The position numbers and the translations under genes were made by a program. This document shows positions 7,590 through 13,569 of a stretch of 13,569 nucleotides of DNA, in pieces. The first letter of the stretch is position 1. Each line of letters starts with the position of its first letter. Location of the stretch: positions 1-13,569 of the forward strand of contig SXQR01000158.1 of the NCBI GenBank assembly GCA_005792865.1. The letters are read 5' to 3'. Origin of the DNA: Flavobacterium sp. (lineage in GTDB: Bacteria > Bacteroidota > Bacteroidia > Flavobacteriales > Flavobacteriaceae). The notes under the pieces are model-generated. The model was not told the origin of the DNA, searched no databases, and saw only the letters and a list, made by a program, of their open reading frames with translations.

Positions 7590-8987
7590 ATGAGCGAAAC
7601 CAAGAAAATATTGATCCTGCTTCCCGATGGCATCGGTATGCGCAATTTTGCCTATACCGACTTTCTTGTGACAGCCAAGGCGCAGGGACTGGAGATTATC
7701 TTTTGGAACGATACGGCGCTCGACCTGGCGGCCCTCGGCTATCCCCAAGTACGCACGAGCGGCCTGATCCATTGGAAGACCCATTTGCTCAAGACGCTCC
7801 GTATCGAATTTGACCTTAGCGCCAATATCCGGCGTTCGGGTGATGCAATCTATGACCGTTACCGATTTCCCTTTTCGTACCGGAATGTGCGCCAAGGGTT
7901 GAAGAGCCTTTGGATGCACGCCTATCTGGCCACACATTCGCCGCAGAAGGGTTCAGTTAAGGTCCGCCGTGAGATCAAGCGCCTTGAACGCCGCACGCCG
8001 TATTACAGGAATTGCGTCAGGTTGCTTTCGGAAGAAAGGCCCGACCTTCTTTTTTGCACCAACCAGCGTATCGTCCGCGCCATTGCGCCGATGCTGGCTG
8101 CTCAGGACCTGGGCATTCCCACAGCCACGTTCATCTTCTCGTGGGACAATCTGCCCAAGGCCACTATGGCGCTGGAAACCGATCATTATCTTACCTGGAG
8201 CGACCACATGAAAAATGAATTGCTCCATTATTACGATTACATCAGGCCCGAGCAGGTAGCTGTTACGGGAACGCCCCAGTTTGAACCGCATTTCCAAAAG
8301 CAACGCGTCCTGCCCCGCGAAGACTTTTTTGCCCAATACAGACTTGACGCGAAACGGAAATACATCTGTTTTTCAGGCGACGACGTCACGACTTCGCCAC
8401 ATGACCCGCAATATTTGTCGGATACCGCCGATGCCGTCCGGGAACTTAATGCGGGCGGACATGGCCTGGGAATCGTGTTCAGGCGCTGCCCGGTGGATTT
8501 TTCTGGCCGTTATGATGCAGTGCTGGCCAAAAACCGCGACATCATCACCGCGATCGATCCAAAGTGGGAAAAGATGGGCGCGGCGTGGAACACGGTAATT
8601 CCCACCAATGCCGACCTGGACCTCCAGGTGAACACGATCGCGCACTGCGAAATGGTCATTAACCTGGGTTCGTCCATGGTTTTTGATTTCGTGACGGCGG
8701 GCAAGCCTTGCGCATTTATCAATTACGATGTGGCGGATAAAGGCGTTACCGGCTGGTCGGTGGAAACGATTTATAAATTCGTACATTTCCGGTCCATGCC
8801 GTCGAGGGATGCGGTTCTCTGGATTGATTCGCCACAGTCGAGTGCCCAGGTTATCAGGCGCGGCCTTGAGGACAAGGCAAGGACCGTAAAGGCGGCAAAT
8901 GAATGGTTTGCCAAGATCAACCTGCAGCCGGCCGAAGGTGCCTCGGCGCGCATCGTACAGGAATTCAAGAAGATCATCAATGCGTGA
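7590..8987 (+). CDS. Predicted GT-B-like glycosyltransferase of unrecognised family
   Basis: This 465-residue protein has no signal peptide or clear membrane span. Its layout suggests two Rossmann-like halves. The N-terminal half begins ILILLPDGIGMRNFAYTDF (residues 7-25) and includes PDLLFCTNQR (151-160) and the striking IFSWDNLPKATM (182-193). The second half starts near VAVTGTPQFEPHF (223-235) and contains VINLGSSMVFDFVTAGKP (356-373) then FINYD. The last motif resembles the C-terminal donor-site region of CDP-glycerol and capsule-type GT-B transferases (SS...D...GKP). It follows neuC by 9 bases and overlaps the acetyltransferase by 8. No known sialyltransferase is recognisable in the window, so this is a plausible transferase for the CMP-activated sugar; that is inference from position and fold. 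A transferase for another sugar is equally possible. Confidence 0.6.
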   Translation: MSETKKILILLPDGIGMRNFAYTDFLVTAKAQGLEIIFWNDTALDLAALGYPQVRTSGLIHWKTHLLKTLRIEFDLSANIRRSGDAIYDRYRFPFSYRNVRQGLKSLWMHAYLATHSPQKGSVKVRREIKRLERRTPYYRNCVRLLSEERPDLLFCTNQRIVRAIAPMLAAQDLGIPTATFIFSWDNLPKATMALETDHYLTWSDHMKNELLHYYDYIRPEQVAVTGTPQFEPHFQKQRVLPREDFFAQYRLDAKRKYICFSGDDVTTSPHDPQYLSDTADAVRELNAGGHGLGIVFRRCPVDFSGRYDAVLAKNRDIITAIDPKWEKMGAAWNTVIPTNADLDLQVNTIAHCEMVINLGSSMVFDFVTAGKPCAFINYDVADKGVTGWSVETIYKFVHFRSMPSRDAVLWIDSPQSSAQVIRRGLEDKARTVKAANEWFAKINLQPAEGASARIVQEFKKIINA

Positions 8988-9555
8988 GACCACTGCCAAA
9001 TACCTGATTGAAAGCGACCTTTTGCGGTACGGAAGGAAAACGTCTTTTGGGTTGGGCGCATTTTTCAGGATCATGTTTGTCGAGTCAACACCCGGGATGA
9101 AATTCAGCGTGATTTTCCGGCTTGCCCAACATTACCGCCGCAAAAATAAACTCTTGTTCTACATTTTCTTCCTTTGGCTGCGCCGCATAAAGTACAGGTA
9201 CGGTTTTGACATTTCCTACCGGACGCGCATCGGTAAAGGACTGTATATCGGCCACTTTGGCGGAATCGTCATCCACGGTGATGCGGTCCTCGGCGAAAAT
9301 TGCAACCTTTCCCAGGGCATGACCATCGGCGTGCTCAACCGCGGCAAACACGCGGGAATTCCGGTCATCGGTGACCGCGTATTCTTTGGCCCCAACTGCG
9401 TTGTGCTTGGCGGGATCAAGGTGGGCAACGATGTGCTCATCGGGGCGAACGCGGTTGTTCTGGAGGATGTGGCCGATCATTCGGTGATTGCAGCGCCGCG
9501 CGCAGAGGTGATCTCCCAACAGGGTTCCGGAGGATATATCGGCAACCTTTCTTAG
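8980..9555 (+). CDS. Serine-acetyltransferase-like hexapeptide O-acyltransferase
   Basis: This 191-residue protein of the left-handed beta-helix acyltransferase class would move an acetyl group from acetyl-CoA to a hydroxyl. After a roughly 75-residue helical N-terminus come FDISYRTRIGKGLYIGHFGG (76-95, H92 at the catalytic histidine position of CysE), VIHGDAVLGENCNLSQGMTIG (97-117), VIGDRVFFGPNCVVLGG (129-145) and IKVGNDVLIGANAVVLEDV (146-164). I choose ATG 8980, which overlaps the preceding stop by 8 bases; a frame extension to 8899 reads through that gene and gives unrelated sequence. Such CysE-like proteins in polysaccharide clusters usually acetylate a sugar rather than serine, and the full CysE N-terminal domain is absent. 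The sialic acid or another residue of the glycan could be the acceptor; this is not decidable here. Confidence 0.85.
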   Translation: MRETTAKYLIESDLLRYGRKTSFGLGAFFRIMFVESTPGMKFSVIFRLAQHYRRKNKLLFYIFFLWLRRIKYRYGFDISYRTRIGKGLYIGHFGGIVIHGDAVLGENCNLSQGMTIGVLNRGKHAGIPVIGDRVFFGPNCVVLGGIKVGNDVLIGANAVVLEDVADHSVIAAPRAEVISQQGSGGYIGNLS

Positions 9556-9577
9556 CGTCATTTCGCGGCTATCCTGC

Positions 9578-9594
9578 TAAATTTGTGGTATAAT
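9578..9594 (+). promoter_or_regulatory. Possible promoter: Bacteroidota -7 element, with a sigma70-like TATAAT beside it
   Basis: In the 56-base gap before the second methyltransferase, TAAATTTG at 9578-9585 is an exact match to the Bacteroidota -7 consensus TAnnTTTG. A TGnTATAAT string (extended -10 style) follows at 9586-9594. I see no TTTG at the usual 19-21-base spacing upstream, so support is partial. Transcription from it would start shortly before the ATG at 9612, giving a leader of about 20 bases. It could let the 3' part of the cluster be expressed independently. Confidence 0.4.
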
Positions 9595-9611
9595 TGCACT
9601 TTCATTGCCCC

Positions 9612-10580
9612 ATGCTGGACACCCTTCTACCATTAATCCGCAAGACGCAAAGCCCACTGTCGCCAGAACGGTTCCACGAGGCTGTCAATGTGATATTTCA
9701 CGACGTCGAGGCAAATCATTATGATGCCGTGCATGCAGACATGTGGTCCAGCCTGGGCAGGCAGCTCAATTTGTTGTCCGAAGACGTATCAGGCATGGTC
9801 GCGGAAGGAGCCAGATTGCTCGATGTTGGTTGCGGGACCGGCTTAAGCACGCAATTGCTGCTGGATTCGTCAATGGGTCCCAAAGTTAGCCACGCCACGC
9901 TGGCCGATACTTCATCAAGGATGATCGAGAATGCCAAACGCCGCGCGCGCGGATGGAAAATTCCGTTCTCGGTACACTGTGGAAGCACTAGCGACATTAA
10001 GGATACGTTTAACGTGATCCTCATCTGCTCTGTATTGCACCACATCCCCAACCTGAGCCGCTTCCTGACCGACATAAGTGCGCTCCAGCAGCCGGGGGGC
10101 ATTATCATGCACCTTCAGGATCCCAATGGCGACTGGCTTATGGATAACCAATATCGCGAACGGCTTTCCGAATTTGAATCGACACGGCCCACGCCATTAA
10201 ACAGGAAACTGCTGGGAATGGTACCCACAGCCGCAAAATCATGGGTAAAACGAATCCTGGGAATGCGCAATTATATCGACGAGGTCAATGAGCGCCTGAT
10301 CCAGATGAAAGTGGTGAACAAACGCATGACCGAAGCCGAAATCTGGAGCGTTACCGATATCCATGTGGACGGGCTGCCCTATTCGGTGGGCAAGGGGATT
10401 TCACTGCGCCGGATGCAGGACGATCTGCCAGATTATCGATTGGTATCGGCAAGGTCATACGGGTTTTACGGCTATCTGGAAAGTGAACTCCATGGAAACT
10501 TCCTGCAACGCGAACGAGAACTGATCGGGCAACGCGCACTAAACGGTCGCTACCTGGCGGCCACCTGGATTAAGTCATGA
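9612..10580 (+). CDS. Class I SAM-dependent methyltransferase
   Basis: This 322-residue methyltransferase has motif I as LLDVGCGTGLST (residues 69-80), an acidic residue after strand 2 in LADTSSRMIENA (98-109), and the strand-4/5 region FNVILICSVLHHIPNLSRFL (133-152) followed by QQPGGIIMH, the standard pattern of the family. The C-terminal 150 residues, beyond the Rossmann core, may form an acceptor-binding part. A TTG at 9594 would add six residues, but ATG 9612 is the better start and leaves room for the putative promoter. The stop overlaps the next start as ATGA. The substrate is unknown; given its neighbours it probably methylates a sugar or a lipid-linked intermediate. Confidence 0.82.
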   Translation: MLDTLLPLIRKTQSPLSPERFHEAVNVIFHDVEANHYDAVHADMWSSLGRQLNLLSEDVSGMVAEGARLLDVGCGTGLSTQLLLDSSMGPKVSHATLADTSSRMIENAKRRARGWKIPFSVHCGSTSDIKDTFNVILICSVLHHIPNLSRFLTDISALQQPGGIIMHLQDPNGDWLMDNQYRERLSEFESTRPTPLNRKLLGMVPTAAKSWVKRILGMRNYIDEVNERLIQMKVVNKRMTEAEIWSVTDIHVDGLPYSVGKGISLRRMQDDLPDYRLVSARSYGFYGYLESELHGNFLQRERELIGQRALNGRYLAATWIKS

Positions 10581-11713
10581 GGATCGCATTCCTGACACCG
10601 GAGTACCCGCACCCGCAGCTGGGGCCGGCAGGCGGCATCGGGACCGGGATCATGAACCTGGCTGCCGGGCTTCTGGCTTTGGGGCATCGGCCCATCGTCT
10701 TGGTTTACGGACAAAGTACCGACGGTTATTTTGATGACGGCGGAATCCGTTTCCACACCATTTCCAACGTGCGGTTCAAGGGGCTCTCCTGGTGGCTGAC
10801 CCGAAAAAAGATACAGAAAATCATCGACAGGCTCCACAGGGACGGGGAAATCGACATTGTCGAAGCACCTGATTGGACCGGAATTTCGGCGTTTGTCAAC
10901 ACGCGCTGCCCGATCGCGATCAGGCTCAACGGATCGGATACCTATTTTTGCCACCTCGACGGGCGCCCGGTCAACCGCTTCAACAGATTTCTTGAAAAGA
11001 AGGCCATCGTGCGGGCCGACGCAAGGGTCTCGGTCAGCAAATTCACCGCGCAGGTGACCAATACGGTCTTCGGGGTTCAGGAACACTTTGAGATCATTCC
11101 CAATTCCATCGCCACGGCGCGCTTCACACCCTCACACTACGGGCCGGAGTCCGGGACAATATTGTATTTCGGGACTCTGATCAGGAAGAAAGGACTGCTG
11201 GAACTCCCCCATATTTTTAACCGCGTCGTGGAACGGAATCCCCACGCCAAACTGATCCTGGCCGGACGGGACGCGCACGATATCGCCACGGGCACGACAT
11301 CCACCTGGGAACTCATGAAGCCGCTGTTTTCGCCATTGGCGCTTGCCGCGACGCGCTATATCGGGCCGGTGGACTACAAGTCTGTTTCCGGCCATATCGC
11401 AAAGGCCGCCGTCTGCGTTTTTCCTACATTTGCCGAGGCACTGCCACTTTCCTGGCTCGAGGCGATGGCTATGGAAAAGGCGATCGTGGCCAGCAGCATC
11501 GGCTGGGCGCCGGAAATCGTCGAGGACGGTGTCTCCGGTTTCCTGGCGCACCCTTCCGACCATGCCGCATTCGCCGGCCGCATATCAGAATTGCTTGAAA
11601 ATGAAACGCTGCGCGAGGAAATTGGAAAGAGGGCCAGGTTGCGGATGCTCGAAAAATTTGACAATGCCATCGTGGCCAGGCAGACGGTGGACTATTATGC
11701 GCGATTTTTATGA
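10577..11713 (+). CDS. Glycosyltransferase family 4 (GT-B fold)
   Basis: This 378-residue retaining-type glycosyltransferase opens MRIAFLTPEYPHP with a glycine-rich loop (GPAGGIGTG, residues 16-24), the usual GT4 acceptor-domain start. IIPNSI (173-178) marks the domain boundary, and ILYFGTLIRKKGLLEL (195-210) with AKLILAGRD (224-232) begins the donor domain. The nucleotide-sugar EX7E motif is E287 and E295 in FAEALPLSWLE, followed by GWAPEIVEDGVSGFL (309-323). The length is normal and nothing is missing. It is joined by 4-base ATGA overlaps to the methyltransferase before it and the GT2 gene after it, so all three are likely translated as a coupled set. Donor sugar unknown. Confidence 0.93.
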   Translation: MRIAFLTPEYPHPQLGPAGGIGTGIMNLAAGLLALGHRPIVLVYGQSTDGYFDDGGIRFHTISNVRFKGLSWWLTRKKIQKIIDRLHRDGEIDIVEAPDWTGISAFVNTRCPIAIRLNGSDTYFCHLDGRPVNRFNRFLEKKAIVRADARVSVSKFTAQVTNTVFGVQEHFEIIPNSIATARFTPSHYGPESGTILYFGTLIRKKGLLELPHIFNRVVERNPHAKLILAGRDAHDIATGTTSTWELMKPLFSPLALAATRYIGPVDYKSVSGHIAKAAVCVFPTFAEALPLSWLEAMAMEKAIVASSIGWAPEIVEDGVSGFLAHPSDHAAFAGRISELLENETLREEIGKRARLRMLEKFDNAIVARQTVDYYARFL

Positions 11714-13242
11714 CTTTAAACCAACACATAACCCCAACGGGTGAGTGCATCTTGTATACGGGGACGCCAAATCTGGTGCGGCTCGACGAATTGGCGGCCG
11801 GCCCGGGCGATATCTGGCACAGCGGACCCGACAGGGGTTGGCGTGACGCATTTCCCGAAATCGCCTATCAATCCACGGTATTTTTTTGGTATGTAAGGGA
11901 TTTCAAAAATTTGGAGGTCTGCCCTAGCTGGCGCATGGAACCCGATGCCTTTGCCGTTCGCAAGGGAGTATGGGAGCAACTGGGCGGTTTTGACCGGGTA
12001 TTTCAAAACCCTGCGATCGCCGCGCTTGATTTTGCCTTCAACGCGCTCCGCAACCAGGGAGCCGTGGTGCTGCACGTATCCGGCCTGTATCCTGCAGCGA
12101 CCGGCAATCCTCAGATCTCAACCCTGGACCGATACCGTTTCTACGCCCGCAACTTCAAGCGCCAGCACGCCCTGTTCATGATTTGGCGCAAGGGTTTTTG
12201 GAAAATAGGGGAGTGGCGCGCCTTCTTTAGGGCTTCAAAAATACCCCTGCGGCATGATTATCCCGTCGTGGCGCCCAGGCCGCTCGAAGCCATGCGCGGC
12301 ACGCCGTCAGTGAGCTATATCATCCCGACGATGTCCCGACAGGACTATGCGCTGGCATTGCTTCGGGACCTTTCGGCGCAATCCTACAAACCGGCACAGG
12401 TGGTCGTGGTAGACGCGACGCCCGCAGCCGAGCGTGATGAATCGTTGTACGATCCGTCGGCATTTCCATTTCAACTTGACGTTATCTGGCAAACCAGCAA
12501 GGGCAGTTGCCGGGCGCGGAACGAGGCGATTGCCGTCTGTACGGGCGATTACATTGCCTTTGGCGATGACGACATCAGGATCCCGGCAGATTTCATCGAG
12601 AACCACGTGCGCTTTTTGCAGACCAACCGTACCGAAGCCGCCAATGGTTTGGACGTCAGGGCAGACCACCACACGGACGATCTGGACAAACTCGCCGAAA
12701 AGCGTCGGAAGATGAAACCCGCGCAAAAAAGGGCAGGAGCCGCGCAGCTCATGAGCAATTCAAACGCTTTTGTCAGCCGCAGGGCCGTGGAATCGGTTGG
12801 CGGCAACGACATCAATTATGACGGCGGATATGGCGAGGACAATGACTTTGGCCTCTCGATCGCCAAGACCGGGGTCATTTTCCTGCAAAACCCTCATTCG
12901 GCCAACCTGCATCTCAAACCACCGGCGGGGGGATACCGCGTTTGGGGCAACCAGGCCAAAAAAACAGGAAAGACGCGCAAGGCGCAGCCCTGGGAGCTCG
13001 ATACGCCCGTTAAGCGAGTGAGGCCGGTTCCCAGCCCTACGGTGATGTACTACTATGAGAAACAGTTCGGGCCGGAACTCGTGAAGGAATACCGCCACAA
13101 ATATTTTTTTCTTTACTTGTTCAAAAAAGGTCTGAAAGGCTTGCCGGCGAGGATTCTGAGGCTTCCTTATCGTCAAATCCAGTTCAACCGCTCACTGTTC
13201 TACGCTAAAAAATTGATGGCCCTGGGGCCACGCACAAAATGA
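11710..13242 (+). CDS. Two-part protein: partial GT2-like N-terminal domain plus complete GT2 glycosyltransferase
   Basis: This 510-residue protein is longer than a single GT2 enzyme. The C-terminal domain (about 199-410) is a complete GT-A fold: VSYIIPTMSRQDY (201-213), VVVVDATPA (231-239, in place of the usual DDGS), SCRARNEAI (266-274), the metal-binding FGDDDI (284-289) and GYGEDNDFG (373-381) with the catalytic acid. The first 130 residues look like only the acceptor half of a second GT2: WRMEPDAFAVRKGVWEQLGG (74-93) and then ALDFAFNALRNQGA (105-118) match the GGFDE...DxxxxxRxxxxG stretch, but no VSVIIP strand or DXD precedes them. About 70 basic residues link the two parts. It may be a transferase with a non-catalytic acceptor-binding module, or a decayed fusion. 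It overlaps both neighbours by 4 bases. Confidence 0.82.
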   Translation: MTLNQHITPTGECILYTGTPNLVRLDELAAGPGDIWHSGPDRGWRDAFPEIAYQSTVFFWYVRDFKNLEVCPSWRMEPDAFAVRKGVWEQLGGFDRVFQNPAIAALDFAFNALRNQGAVVLHVSGLYPAATGNPQISTLDRYRFYARNFKRQHALFMIWRKGFWKIGEWRAFFRASKIPLRHDYPVVAPRPLEAMRGTPSVSYIIPTMSRQDYALALLRDLSAQSYKPAQVVVVDATPAAERDESLYDPSAFPFQLDVIWQTSKGSCRARNEAIAVCTGDYIAFGDDDIRIPADFIENHVRFLQTNRTEAANGLDVRADHHTDDLDKLAEKRRKMKPAQKRAGAAQLMSNSNAFVSRRAVESVGGNDINYDGGYGEDNDFGLSIAKTGVIFLQNPHSANLHLKPPAGGYRVWGNQAKKTGKTRKAQPWELDTPVKRVRPVPSPTVMYYYEKQFGPELVKEYRHKYFFLYLFKKGLKGLPARILRLPYRQIQFNRSLFYAKKLMALGPRTK

Positions 13243-13569
13243 CCGCACCCTTCGCGCTTATCGTTTGCACTTATATGCGCCCCGAACCCTTGCTGGACCT
13301 GCTGGAATCGGTGAGGGCGCAACGGCTATATCCCAACCAGATCATCATTGTCGACGGATCCCTGGATAACCGGACTGCGATGATGATCGATTCCCATCGG
13401 TTTGACAATCTCGCCTATTACCTGGTGGATGAAGCCGATCGGGGATTGACCAGGCAAAGAAATTTTGGCATTGCCAGGCTGGCTCCCGAAATTGAGATTG
13501 CGTGCTTCCTTGACGACGACATCGTCCTGGAACCCGGCTATTTCCACAACCTGTTGGAAACGTATGCCC
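13239..13569 (+). CDS. Glycosyltransferase family 2, 3' partial
   Basis: The frame opens at ATG 13239, overlapping the preceding TGA by 4 bases, and runs off the right edge after 110 full codons. It reads FALIVCTYMRPEPLLDLLES (residues 5-24), IIIVDGSLDN (34-43), LTRQRNFGIA and then the metal-binding FLDDDIVLEPGYF. These are the nucleotide-binding half of a GT2 enzyme. It resembles the C-terminal domain of the preceding gene in having VDGS or VDAT rather than VDDGS and a DDDI motif, so the two may be related by duplication. The acceptor half is outside the window. Confidence 0.88.
   Translation, partial: MTAPFALIVCTYMRPEPLLDLLESVRAQRLYPNQIIIVDGSLDNRTAMMIDSHRFDNLAYYLVDEADRGLTRQRNFGIARLAPEIEIACFLDDDIVLEPGYFHNLLETYA

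Noticed and set aside
8373..9074. A 233-codon open frame on the minus strand
   Set aside because: It spans the end of the GT-B-like gene and the start of the acetyltransferase on the opposite strand and has no recognisable motifs.
11881..11887. T7 runs (here and at 2342-2348) as phase-variation tracts
   Set aside because: They are short, within intact frames coding Phe-rich segments, and show no sign of slippage.

Overview
The window is one dense, single-strand (+) cluster for making and exporting a surface polysaccharide that probably contains a sialic-acid-type (nonulosonic) sugar. It holds 14 genes. Both outer genes are cut by the window edges, and no convincing gene lies on the minus strand. 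There are no RNA genes, insertion sequences, CRISPR arrays or phage genes. No gene-free stretch exceeds about 56 bases. The organism looks like a member of the Bacteroidota with a fairly GC-rich genome. This rests on the type of ABC ATPase tail, weak Shine-Dalgarno sites, and one exact match to the Bacteroidota -7 promoter element (TAnnTTTG). The phylum call is an inference from sequence style, not a database match.

Layout. (1) 1-1800: a Wzt-like ABC transporter ATPase with a C-terminal glycan-binding-type domain, overlapped by a SAM-dependent methyltransferase. (2) 1788-4691: three GT-A-type glycosyltransferases in a row. (3) 4747-7580: a neuA-neuB-neuC cassette for synthesis and CMP activation of a nonulosonic acid. 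(4) 7590-9555: a large GT-B-like protein of unrecognised family, followed by a serine-acetyltransferase-like hexapeptide acyltransferase. (5) 9612-13569: a second methyltransferase, a GT4 glycosyltransferase, a two-domain GT2 protein and the start of another GT2 protein, each overlapping the next by the 4-base ATGA arrangement.

How the parts fit. NeuC would make an N-acetylmannosamine-type sugar from a UDP-sugar, NeuB would condense it with phosphoenolpyruvate, and NeuA would load the product onto CMP. The glycosyltransferases would build the chain, and the methyl- and acetyltransferases would decorate or cap it. The ABC exporter would move the finished chain across the inner membrane. No Wzx flippase, Wzy polymerase or ABC permease is in view; the permease gene is probably just upstream.

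The most striking observation is in neuB. It reads as a full-length 347-codon gene with every expected catalytic position, but codon 139 (5813-5815) is an in-frame TGA. At least eight other genes here end in TGA, so a changed genetic code is unlikely. This is a nonsense mutation, a recoding or split-gene event, or a sequence error. The next most interesting points are the unrecognised GT-B-like gene next to neuC, which is a candidate transferase for the nonulosonic acid, and the two-domain GT2 protein whose N-terminal part looks like half of a glycosyltransferase.
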